NCBI RefSeq assembly: GCF_040675875.1
Contig: NZ_JBEGII010000001.1
Span: forward strand, 3,348,001-3,412,000
Length of the DNA stretch: 64,000 nt
Source of the DNA: Microbacterium sp. LWO12-1.2
GTDB taxonomy: Bacteria; Actinomycetota; Actinomycetes; Actinomycetales; Microbacteriaceae
Direction of reading: 5' to 3'
The notes beneath the pieces were generated by a model, which made no database searches, was not told the origin of the DNA, and worked only from the letters and a program-made list of their open reading frames with translations. A program made the translations under genes and the position numbers. Positions 54,048 to 62,956 of the stretch are shown here, piece by piece. Numbering within the stretch: the first letter of the stretch is position 1; each line of letters begins with the position of its first letter.

Positions 54048-54108
54048 GTGCGGAGCGCGGGTCCGGGTGCGGGCGCGGATGCGGGCGCGGATGCGGATGC
54101 GGATCGCG

Positions 54109-54804
54109 TCAGACCGGGGGAGTCCCGCGGCGTCGGCCGACCCAGACCACGCCGGCGGCGACCCCGATCACCGCCGCCGCGATGCCGAGGATGTAGGCCG
54201 AGACGCCGAGGTAACCGCCCGGCACGAGGTGCGGATCGAGGAACGGATACGGGTACCACCAGGGCTTGCCGGTCGCCGGGGCGATGATGAGGTTCGCACG
54301 GACGAGCGTGTAGACGGCCCAGACGATCGGGAAGATCGCCGTGATGAAGATCGCGTTCCAGCCGAGCGCCCGGCGTCGCGGAGCGACGAGCACGTCGGCG
54401 AGCAGGAACAGCGGGATCACCACGTGAAGCACCTCGTTGGACCAGGGGACCGTGACCCCCTGCGGCAGTTCGACGCCGCGCAGCAGTGTGTTGTAGACGA
54501 TGCCGGTGACGATCATGTAGGTGCTCACGCACACCAGCAGTACGGCGAGCCAGCGCGGCTCGGCATCCGTCGTCGAGCGGTGGCGCAGCGCCCAGATCGC
54601 ACCGATCAGCAGCACGACCGCGGAGAGGAAGTTGGACTCGATCGTGAAGAAGCTCAGGAAGTTCGCGGCGACCGTCGGCAGGTGCGCGCCCCACTCTGTG
54701 GTCGCGTCGAGAGCGTTCTGCACTGACCGCGTCAGCTGCGCGGCGATCGCCGCCAGGGCGAGCAGGGATGCCGCGATGCGGGCGTAAGGCCACCAGGTTG
54801 TCAT
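54109..54804 (-). CDS. Pr6Pr family membrane protein
   Basis: A 231-residue protein with six to seven membrane helices. The internal features FFTIESNFLSAVVLLIGA and TLVRANLI...WWYPYPFLDPH are characteristic of the Pr6Pr/FAR-17a-like family in actinobacteria, whose function is unknown. GGAGG lies 5 bases before the ATG. Divergent from a GntR regulator. Confidence 0.82.
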   Translation of the reverse strand: MTTWWPYARIAASLLALAAIAAQLTRSVQNALDATTEWGAHLPTVAANFLSFFTIESNFLSAVVLLIGAIWALRHRSTTDAEPRWLAVLLVCVSTYMIVTGIVYNTLLRGVELPQGVTVPWSNEVLHVVIPLFLLADVLVAPRRRALGWNAIFITAIFPIVWAVYTLVRANLIIAPATGKPWWYPYPFLDPHLVPGGYLGVSAYILGIAAAVIGVAAGVVWVGRRRGTPPV

Positions 54805-54866
54805 TTCGCCTCCGTGCGTCACTGTAGTGGCCGTGGCTCGCGGTCTTCCACGACGCGCAATATATC

Positions 54867-54874
54867 GGTATACC
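54867..54874. promoter_or_regulatory. Possible GntR operator
   Basis: GGTATACC is a perfect 8-bp palindrome inside TATATCGGTATACCTGAG, an AT-rich island between the divergent Pr6Pr and gntR genes. FadR-type GntR proteins bind short sites of the GT-N-AC kind. Position and symmetry are the only evidence. Confidence 0.45.
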
Positions 54875-54976
54875 TGAGGCGGGACTCGGGGCGATGACGG
54901 TCATCAGGGTCGTCATCGCGAGGGTCGATATCATCGGAGGCTGCGCGCTCTGGGGGCGCCGGAGGAGGTGGGGATC

Positions 54977-55645
54977 ATGGTCGATGCGTCGTTCCAGGAG
55001 AGCCTCGGTCCGTTGGCCGAGGGCGCCGTGCTCAGTGATCGTGTGTTCGAGACCGTCAGTGACGCGATCGTCTCCGGTCGGATCGCCGGAGGGCAGCACG
55101 TCAGCGACAAGAGCATCGCCGAGGCGCTCGGTATCTCACGCACGCCGGTCCGTGAGGCACTGCAGCGGCTCACCTGGCTCGGGCTGGTCGAGGTCTCGCC
55201 GAACCGCTACACGCGCGTCACCGAGGTCACCGAGGAGATGATCGCCAGCACCCTCGAGTACACCGGGATGCAGGCGGGCATGGCACTGCAGCTGGCCATG
55301 CGGCGGATGGACGACAGCGCGATGCAGGAGGCCGTCGCGCTGCTGGACCGCATGATCGAGGCATCCGATGCGGACGCCGCCGATGACCTCATGCTCGCCT
55401 CGCGGATGTTCGTCGGCTTCCTGACGAGGGAGTCCGGCAACCGTCTCTTCGCGACGGTCATGCACGAGGCCAGCCTGCTGGTGGCGCGCAACCTCCGACA
55501 GTCGGAGACACTGATCGGTACTGCGGAGTTCCGTGGCGAGTGCTACCGGCGCATGCGCGTGGCGATGATCGCGGGAGACGCGGATGCCGCCGAGCTGTGG
55601 TTCCGCCGTCAGCACGGGGTCGGGGTGGGCTCGCTCCCCGTGTGA
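54977..55645 (+). CDS. GntR family regulator (FadR/FCD type)
   Basis: A 222-residue regulator. Winged helix with VSDKSIAEALGISRTPVREALQRLTWLGLV at about residues 42-71, the strict GntR pattern, and a helical C-terminal domain of about 130 residues that fits FCD but lacks a clear set of metal-binding histidines. ATG at 54977 is preceded by GGAGGAGGTGGGG. Effector unknown; may control the divergent Pr6Pr gene. Confidence 0.9.
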   Translation: MVDASFQESLGPLAEGAVLSDRVFETVSDAIVSGRIAGGQHVSDKSIAEALGISRTPVREALQRLTWLGLVEVSPNRYTRVTEVTEEMIASTLEYTGMQAGMALQLAMRRMDDSAMQEAVALLDRMIEASDADAADDLMLASRMFVGFLTRESGNRLFATVMHEASLLVARNLRQSETLIGTAEFRGECYRRMRVAMIAGDADAAELWFRRQHGVGVGSLPV

Positions 55646-55667
55646 CGACGAGGCCTGCTCGCAGCGG

Positions 55668-56600
55668 TCAGGCCCGGCGCCCCCAGCGCAGCCGCGTGAC
55701 GAGCACCCCGAGCAGGCACAGTGCGCCCCCGAGGAACATCAACGGCGTCGGCACCTCGCCGAGGATCGCCCACGACATCAGGATCGCGACGGCGGGGACC
55801 ACGTAGGTCGTGGCTGACGTCTGCCCGGCCGAGCTGCGCTGCAGCACATACGCCCAGGTCGTGAAGGCGATCGCCGTGGGGAAGATCCCGAGGTAGATGA
55901 CCCAGAGCGTCGCATCCAGCGGCGCGGTCTGCAGGGCGCCGATGAGGCTCCCCGTCCACGGCAGCAGAGCGAGGGTCCCGGCCAGCGCCCCGAACCAGGT
56001 GAGCGTCGTGGCGTCGGTTCCGGCGCTCAGCAGATGCTTCTGCACGAGCGTGCATCCGGCGTACATCACCGCGGCGAGCAGAGCGAGCAGCAGGCCCGTG
56101 ATGTCGGGGCCCGCGCTGGTGGACGAGTTCATGCCGATGAGCACGACACCGAGGAAGGCGATCGGCGCCCCGATCACCAGCGGCTTCGGGAAACCCTCGC
56201 GCAGGAACAGTCCGCTGAAGATCACGACCATGAGCGGCGCGAGGTTCACGACCATCGCGGCCGTGCCCGCGTCGAGCGTGCGCTCTGCGGCGTTGAGCGC
56301 CAGGTTGTAGACGCAGAACCAGCCGACGCCCCAGACGATGATGAGCCACCAGTGCCGCTTCGCCGGAAGACGGATGCCGTGGCGCAGCGCGATGATCGCG
56401 AGGGCCACGCTGCCGACCGCCATACGCAGCAGCGCCAGGGCGCCGGGGTCGAAATGCGGACCCGCCCCGCGGATGCCGATGAACGCCGATGCCCACAGCA
56501 CGACCGTCACCAGGGCGGCGATGAGGACGAGTGGTCCCTGCGTCTTCGGTGCACCCGTGTCGGTGCGCACGCCGGGTTCGTCGGAGGTGGCTTCTGGCAT
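55668..56600 (-). CDS. EamA family (drug/metabolite) transporter
   Basis: A 310-residue exporter with ten membrane helices in two EamA halves; [24 protein letters not shown] in the first half and [15 protein letters not shown] and [17 protein letters not shown] in the second. Likely exports a metabolite or amino acid-like compound. AGGA lies 8 bases before the ATG at 56600. Converges with the GntR gene. Confidence 0.9.
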   Translation of the reverse strand: MPEATSDEPGVRTDTGAPKTQGPLVLIAALVTVVLWASAFIGIRGAGPHFDPGALALLRMAVGSVALAIIALRHGIRLPAKRHWWLIIVWGVGWFCVYNLALNAAERTLDAGTAAMVVNLAPLMVVIFSGLFLREGFPKPLVIGAPIAFLGVVLIGMNSSTSAGPDITGLLLALLAAVMYAGCTLVQKHLLSAGTDATTLTWFGALAGTLALLPWTGSLIGALQTAPLDATLWVIYLGIFPTAIAFTTWAYVLQRSSAGQTSATTYVVPAVAILMSWAILGEVPTPLMFLGGALCLLGVLVTRLRWGRRA

Positions 56601-56678
56601 CCATCGATCCTGGCAGGCACCTCCGACATCGGTCGACCCGTCGAAGCGACATCCCTCGTCGTATTTCGGACGACCCCC

Positions 56679-56732
56679 CCGGTCGCGATGTGTCACCGCA
56701 AAACGTCGTCGGAGCTGGCATATCGCGACCGG
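56679..56732. promoter_or_regulatory. 11-bp inverted repeat upstream of purA
   Basis: CCGGTCGCGAT (56679-56689) and ATCGCGACCGG (56722-56732), perfect, with a 32-base loop, extended by C-run/GGGG with one bulge. A TAGGAT -10-like box follows at 56756-56761. In the divergent gap between eamA and purA; possible purine-responsive or attenuation site (inference). Confidence 0.5.
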
Positions 56733-56826
56733 AGGGGCCTCGGGGAACGCTTCGATAGGATGGGACCGCCCGAAGAGGGCCAGCTCATCGGCCGGTGCAA
56801 ACCCGGCGAAAGCAGGGGGGACACCC

Positions 56827-58113
56827 ATGCCAGGAATCGTAATCGTCGGCGTGCAATGGGGCGACGAAGGAAAAGGCAAGGCCACCGATCTGCTCGGTGA
56901 GCGCACTGACTGGGTGGTGAAGTTCAACGGCGGTAACAACGCCGGGCACACCGTCGTCGTCGGCGACGAGAAGTACGCCCTGCACCTGCTGCCCTCCGGC
57001 ATCCTCTCTCCCGGTGTGACGCCGGTCATCGGCAACGGTGTGGTCGTCGACCTCGAAGTGCTGTTCTTCGAGCTCGAGGCCCTCGCCGCCCGCGGCATCG
57101 ACGTCTCGCGCCTGAAGGTCAGCGCCAACGCGCACATCATCACGCAGTACCACCGCACGCTCGACAAGGTCACAGAGCGCTTCCTCGGCAAGCGCATGAT
57201 CGGCACGACCGGTCGGGGCATCGGCCCGGCCTACGCCGACAAGATCAACCGTGTCGGCATCCGCGTGCAGGACATCTTCGACGAGAACATCCTGCGCCAG
57301 AAGGTCGAGGGTGCCCTCGACCAGAAGAACCACCTGCTGGTGAAGATCTTCAACCGTCGCGCCATCACCGCCGACGAGATCGTCGAAGACCTGCTGTCAT
57401 ACGCCGACCGGCTGCGGCCGATGGTCGCCGACACCGGCTACCTGATCGCACAGGCCCTGGACCGTGGCGAGGTCGTGGTGTTCGAGGGGGGCCAGGCGAC
57501 GATGCTCGACATCGACCACGGCACCTACCCGTTCGTTACCTCGTCGTCGGCGACCGCCGGAGGCGCCGCGACCGGTGCCGGTGTCGGTCCCGGAGCGCTC
57601 GACCGCATCGTCGGCATCGTCAAGGCGTACACGACCCGCGTGGGCTCCGGTCCGTTCCCGACCGAGCTCTTCGACGAGCAGGGCGAGTGGCTGCGCAAGC
57701 AGGGCTTCGAGTTCGGCACCACGACCGGCCGGCCGCGCCGCGTCGGCTGGTACGACGCCCCCATCACGCGCTACGCGACGCGCATCAACGGCATCACCGA
57801 CCTGGTGCTCACCAAGCTCGACATCCTCACCGGGCTCGAGCAGATCCCGGTGTGCGTGGCCTACGACGTCGACGGCGAACGCTTCGACGAGGTTCCCGTC
57901 AACCAGACCGACTTCCACCACGCGAAGCCCATCCTGGAGTACTTCCCCGGGTGGAACGAGGACATCTCGGTCGCGCGCACCTTCGACGACCTGCCGAAGA
58001 ACGCGCAGGACTACGTGCTGGCACTCGAGAAGATGAGCAACACGCGCATCTCGGTGATCGGCGTCGGCCCCGAGCGCGACCAGGTCATCGTGCGCCACGA
58101 CCTGCTCGACTGA
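56827..58113 (+). CDS. purA: Adenylosuccinate synthetase
   Basis: A 428-residue enzyme making adenylosuccinate from IMP, aspartate and GTP, the first step towards [15 protein letters not shown] at residues ~12-23, catalytic Asp and His in [13 protein letters not shown] site [17 protein letters not shown], and the C-terminal GTP-binding [15 protein letters not shown]. Normal family length. ATG at 56827 begins [15 protein letters not shown] as expected. Confidence 0.98.
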   Translation: MPGIVIVGVQWGDEGKGKATDLLGERTDWVVKFNGGNNAGHTVVVGDEKYALHLLPSGILSPGVTPVIGNGVVVDLEVLFFELEALAARGIDVSRLKVSANAHIITQYHRTLDKVTERFLGKRMIGTTGRGIGPAYADKINRVGIRVQDIFDENILRQKVEGALDQKNHLLVKIFNRRAITADEIVEDLLSYADRLRPMVADTGYLIAQALDRGEVVVFEGGQATMLDIDHGTYPFVTSSSATAGGAATGAGVGPGALDRIVGIVKAYTTRVGSGPFPTELFDEQGEWLRKQGFEFGTTTGRPRRVGWYDAPITRYATRINGITDLVLTKLDILTGLEQIPVCVAYDVDGERFDEVPVNQTDFHHAKPILEYFPGWNEDISVARTFDDLPKNAQDYVLALEKMSNTRISVIGVGPERDQVIVRHDLLD

Positions 58114-58170
58114 CACGCAACTCGATCGACGTATCGACCAGTCGGCACCGGTGCCGGTGAGAGGGAGAAC

Positions 58171-59271
58171 ATGACGCGGTTCTGGCTCGGCGGCTACGGC
58201 TCCGGCATGGATGGTTCGGCAGACGGCATCGGGCTGCTCGCCGGCGACTCGGGGCGGGAGGCCACCACCCTCGCGTACCGCGGTGCGGTGACCGACACAC
58301 CGTCGTCTCCCACCTGGCTCGCGCGCCACCCCTCGCTCGACGTCGTGTACGCCGCGCTGGAAGGTGCCGCCGTCGTGCAGGCGTTCGTCCGCACGGGTGA
58401 CGCGTCTCTCACGCCGCTCGGCGAACCGGTCGAAGCCGGAGAGTCGGTGTGCCACGTCGCGGTCGCGCCGAACGGCACCTCCCTGATCGCGAGCTGCTAC
58501 GGCGACGGCCGGGTCGTGCGCATCGGCCTCGACGCCGCGGGACGCCCCGTCGCCGACCGCGACAACGACGCCGCCGCGCTCCGGGCCGCCCTGCTCGGCG
58601 AGGAGCAGCCGGAGACGGTGCCGGCGGGTGTCGGTGCCGCGGCATCCGACCCGCACGCCGCAGGAGGAGACCGCGTCTCGCGGGCTCACGCCGCGGTGTT
58701 CCTGCCCGACGGCCGCATCGCCACCACCGACCTCGGCTTCGACATGGTGCGCTTCTGGCGGCCGACCGCCACCGGGCTCGCGCTCGATCACGAGGTCACC
58801 TTGCCGCTGGGCACGGGCCCGCGCCACATGGTCGTGCACCCCAGCGGGCACCTGCACGTCGTGACCGAGTACTCGTGCGAGGTCTTCACGCTCGCGGCAG
58901 GCCCCGACGGCACCTGGGGCATCGTCTCGTCGGTGCTCTCGAGCCCGATCGCCCAGGTCGGCACCGACTTCCCGGCCGAGCTCGCCCGCACGCGCGACGG
59001 GGCGTTCCTGTACACCGCTCTGCGCGGCAGCAACACGATCGCGGCGCTGCGGGTGCGCGGCGGCGGAGAGTCGCTGGAATCGGTCGCGCTCGCCGACTCG
59101 GGAGTGAACTGGCCGCGCCATCACCTCGTCTACGAGGGCAAGCTCCTCGTCGCCGGGCAGCTGTCCGACACGATCACGCTGCTCGACCTCGATGAGCGCA
59201 CGGGCGCACCGCTCGGCATCCGGCACGAGGCGGCGGCCCCTTCACCGACCTGCTTCCTGCCGGTCGACTGA
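58171..59271 (+). CDS. Lactonase family protein (6-phosphogluconolactonase-like beta-propeller)
   Basis: A 366-residue seven-bladed beta-propeller of the Pgl/YbhE family. Typical points: WLGGYG near the start, SPTWLARHPS, HVAVAPNGTSLIASCYGDG, RVSRAHAAVFLPDG, LGTGPRHMVVHPSGHL, and WPRHHLVYEGKLLVAGQLSD. Members hydrolyse 6-phosphogluconolactone or other lactones. GAGAGGGAG lies 5 bases before the ATG. Separated by 57 bases from purA, probably its own transcript. Confidence 0.88.
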   Translation: MTRFWLGGYGSGMDGSADGIGLLAGDSGREATTLAYRGAVTDTPSSPTWLARHPSLDVVYAALEGAAVVQAFVRTGDASLTPLGEPVEAGESVCHVAVAPNGTSLIASCYGDGRVVRIGLDAAGRPVADRDNDAAALRAALLGEEQPETVPAGVGAAASDPHAAGGDRVSRAHAAVFLPDGRIATTDLGFDMVRFWRPTATGLALDHEVTLPLGTGPRHMVVHPSGHLHVVTEYSCEVFTLAAGPDGTWGIVSSVLSSPIAQVGTDFPAELARTRDGAFLYTALRGSNTIAALRVRGGGESLESVALADSGVNWPRHHLVYEGKLLVAGQLSDTITLLDLDERTGAPLGIRHEAAAPSPTCFLPVD

Positions 59272-59302
59272 GGCATCCCGGGCCCCGGCTCGCCCGGCTC
59301 GC

Positions 59303-59409
59303 GTTCACAACTCCTCAAAGAACCGCGCCAGCGGTCGACCACCCGGCTGAGTCGGCGAAAACGCGGGGCTGCCGCCGAGGTGCAGCACAGTTCTTGAGGA
59401 GTTGTGAAC
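59303..59409. repeat. Large palindromic element, 20-21-bp arms
   Basis: GTTCACAACTCCTCAAAGAAC is at 59303-59323 and GTTCTTGAGGAGTTGTGAAC at 59390-59409; they are reverse complements except for one extra A. 107 bp overall, in the gap after the lactonase gene, ending 8 bases before the -35 box of the next gene. Contains GAGTTGTGAAC, also present at 30198. Confidence 0.85.
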
Positions 59410-59417
59410 ACCGCCGC

Positions 59418-59448
59418 TTGACCTCAACCTTTGTTGAGGTTCTACGTT
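59418..59448 (+). promoter_or_regulatory. MerR/SoxR-type promoter (19-bp spacer) for the MFS gene
   Basis: TTGACC (59418-59423) and TACGTT (59443-59448) have a 19-base spacer, the long spacing typical of MerR-family targets. A perfect dyad ACCTCAA-CCTTTG-TTGAGGT (59421-59440) sits inside it, closely like the SoxR box CCTCAA...TTGAGG. Transcription would start at about 59455, at or next to the ATG at 59456, so the mRNA is probably leaderless. No merR/soxR gene is in this window near it. Confidence 0.75.
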
Positions 59449-59455
59449 CGAACTT

Positions 59456-60847
59456 ATGACGACAGAAACGGGCGAGATGCGCGCCACGACGGTGAAAGAA
59501 CCGGGCATCCTGAGTGGCGCGTACCTCTGGATCACGATCGGCGCCTGTGCGCTGGTGTTCCTCGGGGCGTTCGAGTCGCTGGCCGTGACCACGGTGATGC
59601 CCGCGGTGAGCGCCGACCTCGACGGCGAGCGGCTGTACGCGCTCGCGTTCGCCGGTCCGCTCGCCACCGGCGTGATCGGTATGGTCGCTGCGGGCAACTG
59701 GGCGGACCGCCGGGGTCCCGTGGAGCCGCTGTACACCTCGGTCGGCATCTTCGTGATCGGCCTGCTCGTCGCCGGCTTCGCCCCCACCATGGAGGTGCTG
59801 GTGGCGGGCCGCTTCGCCCAGGGCCTCGGCAGCGGAGCGCTCACCGTCGCCCTCTATGTCGTGGTCGCCCGGGTGTATCCGCGCGAACTCCACCCCGCGA
59901 TCTTCGCCGGGTTCGCAGCCGCGTGGGTGGTGCCTTCGCTGATCGGCCCCACCGTGGCCGGGGCCGTGACCGAGCTCTGGAGCTGGCACTGGGTGTTCCT
60001 CGGCGTCGTCGTGCTCGTGCTGGTGGCGCTGCTCATGGTCGTGCCGGCGCTGCGCGGACTGTCGCACGACGATGGCGACGCCTCGACCCCGTGGGCGTTC
60101 GGGCGCCTCGGGTGGTCGGTGCTGGCCGCGGTCGCCGTGCTCGGACTCAATCTTCTCGGCGATGTGCCGGGTGTCGGGCCGGTGCTCGCGGTCGTCGCGG
60201 TGATCGTGGCCCTGGTCGCGGTGCGTCCGCTGCTGCCGCGAGGCACCCTGCGTGCGGCACGTGGTCTGCCCTCCGTCATCCTCGTGCGCGGTCTTGCGGC
60301 AGCGGCGTTCTTCGGGGCGCAGGTGTACATCCCTTACCTGCTCACCGATCGCTACGCGGTCTCGCCGACCCTCGCCGGGCTCTCTCTCACCGGCGGTGCG
60401 CTGGCGTGGTCGGTCGCCGCGACGGTGCAGGGGCGCATGGGTGCCCGACTGTCGAGTGTCGTCGCCGTGCGGATCGGTACGGCGCTGGTGCTCATCGGGA
60501 TCGTTCTCGCCCTGGCGACGGCGGCCCTCCGTGCGGATGCCGCCCTCATCATCGCGGCCTGGATCGTCGCTGGCACGGGCATGGGGCTCATGAGCCCCCG
60601 CACCAGTGCGCTCACCCTCGCCCTGTCGACGCCCGAGACGCAGGGCTTCAACAGCTCCGCCATGACGGTCGCGGATTCGTTCGGAAGCGCGCTGGCCCTC
60701 GCCATCACCGGCGTGCTGTTCGCGAGTCTGGCGTCGGTCGCCGACCCGTTCACGGCCGTGTTCACGCTCGCCGCGGTCATCGGCGTCGCCGCGGTGGTGC
60801 TCGCGCCCCGGCTCGGGATGCGGCAGCCTCAGCCCGTCGAGGGGTGA
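59456..60847 (+). CDS. MFS transporter
   Basis: A 463-residue transporter with 12-14 helices. N-terminal AFESLAVTTVMPAVSADL and WADRRGPVEPLYTSVG (motif A) and GAGALTVALYVVVARVYP-like helix 4 mark a drug-efflux-like DHA subgroup; no specific substrate readable. ATG at 59456 lacks a ribosome-binding site, as expected for the leaderless transcript predicted from the promoter at 59418. Likely induced by redox-cycling or toxic compounds through a SoxR-like protein (inference). Confidence 0.88.
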   Translation: MTTETGEMRATTVKEPGILSGAYLWITIGACALVFLGAFESLAVTTVMPAVSADLDGERLYALAFAGPLATGVIGMVAAGNWADRRGPVEPLYTSVGIFVIGLLVAGFAPTMEVLVAGRFAQGLGSGALTVALYVVVARVYPRELHPAIFAGFAAAWVVPSLIGPTVAGAVTELWSWHWVFLGVVVLVLVALLMVVPALRGLSHDDGDASTPWAFGRLGWSVLAAVAVLGLNLLGDVPGVGPVLAVVAVIVALVAVRPLLPRGTLRAARGLPSVILVRGLAAAAFFGAQVYIPYLLTDRYAVSPTLAGLSLTGGALAWSVAATVQGRMGARLSSVVAVRIGTALVLIGIVLALATAALRADAALIIAAWIVAGTGMGLMSPRTSALTLALSTPETQGFNSSAMTVADSFGSALALAITGVLFASLASVADPFTAVFTLAAVIGVAAVVLAPRLGMRQPQPVEG

Positions 60848-60942
60848 CCCCGGAAGCGCGGAATTCGGCGCGCCGGGGAACATCCGCCCCCGGATCCGAC
60901 GTTGGTCTTGAACATGACGACCGGCGACGAGAGGCTTGGGTC

Positions 60943-62382
60943 ATGAGCGCTGACAACACACGGACCGACGAATACGACCTGATCGTGCTGGGCGGAGGGC
61001 CGGTCGGCGAGAACGTCGCCGACCGCGCCGTGCAGGGAGGGCTCACCGCGATCATCGTCGAGAGCGAACTCGTCGGAGGCGAGTGCTCGTACTGGGCGTG
61101 CATGCCGTCGAAGGCGCTGCTCCGCTCGGCACAGGCGCTCAGGGCCGCGCAGCACGTGGCCGGTGCTGCCGAGGCGGTGACCGGAAAGCTCGACGTGCGC
61201 GCCGTGTTCGACCGCCGCGACTCGTTCACCAGCAACTGGTCGGATGACGGCCAGGTGAAGTGGCTCGACTCGGCCGGCATCGACCTGGCCCGCGGGCACG
61301 GACGGCTCACGGGCGAGCGCGAGGTGACCGTGACGGATGCCGACGGCGGCACGCGCGTGCTCCACGCCCGTCACGCGGTCGCGATCAGCACGGGGTCGGA
61401 TGCCGTCATCCCACCGATCGACGGACTCCGAGAGGCGTCGCCGTGGACGAGCCGTGAGGCGACCAGCGCCGAGGAGCTGCCGGAGTCGCTCGCCGTGATC
61501 GGCGGCGGTGTGGTCGCGGTGGAGATGGCGACCGCGTATGCGGCGCTCGGGTCGACCGTGACGCTCATCGCACGGGGAGAGCTGCTGGCGTCGATGGAGC
61601 CGTTCGCCGGCGAGCGGGTGGCCGCGGGACTGCGCGAGCTCGGGGTCGATGTGCGCACCGGCACGGGCACCACCTCGGTGCACCGCGCCGACGACGGCGT
61701 GACCGTGACGCTCAACGACGGCTCCACCGTCGTGGCGACCGAGGTGCTGGCGGCGACGGGACGCTCACCGCGCAGCGGAGACATCGGCCTCGAGGCCGCC
61801 GGCCTCGAGCCCGGTCGCTGGATCGACACGGATGACACGCTGCGGGTTCCCGGATCCGACTGGTTGTACGCGGTCGGCGACGTCAACGGACGCGTGCTGC
61901 TGACCCACCAGGGCAAGTACCAGGCGCGCGCGGCCGGAGACGTGATCGTCGCCAGGGCGAAGGGCGAGACCGTGGACGACGGACCGTGGGGCCGTCACGT
62001 CGCGACGGCCGACCACGGCGCCGTGCCGCAGGTGACGTTCTCGTTCCCGGAGGTGGCGTCGGTCGGACTCACGGAGAAGGGGGCGCGCGATGCCGGTCGC
62101 GCGGTGCAGGTGGTCGACTACGACCTGGGCCGGGTCGCCGGCGCGAGCCTGTACGAGGACGGCTTCGAGGGGCAGGCGCGCCTCGTGATCGACACGGACC
62201 GCGACGTCGTGATCGGTGCGACGTTCGTGGGACCCGAGGTGGCCGAGCTCGTACAGGCCGCGACGGTCGCGATCGTGGGAGAGGTGCCGATCGCCCGCCT
62301 CTGGCACGCGGTGCCGTCGTACCCGACCGTGAGCGAGGTGTGGCTGCGGCTGCTCGAGGGCTACGGGCGGCAGTCGGCGTGA
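60943..62382 (+). CDS. Class I pyridine nucleotide-disulfide oxidoreductase
   Basis: A 479-residue FAD flavoprotein of the lipoamide dehydrogenase/mercuric reductase/mycothione reductase superfamily. FAD loop GGGPVGENVA, redox pair in GGECSYWACMPSKAL (CxxxxC with unusual SYWA in between), NAD(P) loop GGGVVAVEMA, FAD site GDVNGRVLLTHQ, and C-terminal HAVPSYPTVSE with the base His and Glu. The substrate is not identifiable; the changed inter-cysteine sequence sets it apart from Lpd (CVNVGC). Starts 95 bases after the MFS gene, same direction. Confidence 0.88.
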   Translation: MSADNTRTDEYDLIVLGGGPVGENVADRAVQGGLTAIIVESELVGGECSYWACMPSKALLRSAQALRAAQHVAGAAEAVTGKLDVRAVFDRRDSFTSNWSDDGQVKWLDSAGIDLARGHGRLTGEREVTVTDADGGTRVLHARHAVAISTGSDAVIPPIDGLREASPWTSREATSAEELPESLAVIGGGVVAVEMATAYAALGSTVTLIARGELLASMEPFAGERVAAGLRELGVDVRTGTGTTSVHRADDGVTVTLNDGSTVVATEVLAATGRSPRSGDIGLEAAGLEPGRWIDTDDTLRVPGSDWLYAVGDVNGRVLLTHQGKYQARAAGDVIVARAKGETVDDGPWGRHVATADHGAVPQVTFSFPEVASVGLTEKGARDAGRAVQVVDYDLGRVAGASLYEDGFEGQARLVIDTDRDVVIGATFVGPEVAELVQAATVAIVGEVPIARLWHAVPSYPTVSEVWLRLLEGYGRQSA

Positions 62383-62589
62383 TCCTCGCGGACGCCGCGG
62401 GAAGTCGGATGCCGCGCTGCGCCATCCGTTCCAGCGTGCGCTCCGAACAGTCCGTGAGGCATCTCGACGCTCGTGCGCGCCCGCGCGCAGAGGGGGTTTG
62501 TGTCTCACATTGACGGCGTCGCGCGCAACCCTGGCGCGGATGTCGCAGACCTCTTATACGCTCGAACCCGAATCCGAGGAGGCAGGACC

Positions 62590-62892
62590 ATGAAGGCTGT
62601 ACTCGCAGGAACCGTCATCGCCGAAGCAGATGAGGGAGACCTCGTCCGCATCGAAGGGAACTGGTACTTCCCGCCCGCATCGATCACATCCGGTGCGCTC
62701 GTCGAGAGCCCGACCGCGTACACGTGTCCGTGGAAGGGTGCGGCCCAGTACTTCTCGATCCAGGTCGACGACACGCTCCACAAGGATCTCGCCTGGTCGT
62801 ACCCGACCCCGTACCCCTCTGCGTTCGACCGCGTCGGCACGGACTTCTCCGGCTACGTCGCCTTCGACCCGAGTGTCGAGATCTCGCAATGA
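62590..62892 (+). CDS. DUF427 domain protein
   Basis: A 100-residue single-domain protein, with the family's IEGNWYFPP, TAYTCPWKGAAQYF and AWSYPTPYPSA segments. Function unknown, soluble beta-rich fold. GGAGG lies 7-8 bases before ATG. A promoter-like TTATACGC occurs at 62552-62559. The ABC transporter gene starts 64 bases downstream. Confidence 0.92.
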   Translation: MKAVLAGTVIAEADEGDLVRIEGNWYFPPASITSGALVESPTAYTCPWKGAAQYFSIQVDDTLHKDLAWSYPTPYPSAFDRVGTDFSGYVAFDPSVEISQ

Positions 62893-62956
62893 CATCCGTC
62901 TGCCGGCGTCGTGGCGCCGACGCACGCCTCGTCGATCGAACCACTGGAGACCAGCC

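Noticed and set aside
57397..59226. A long minus-strand frame opposite purA and the lactonase gene
   Set aside because: Antisense shadow; both plus-strand proteins are clearly recognised.
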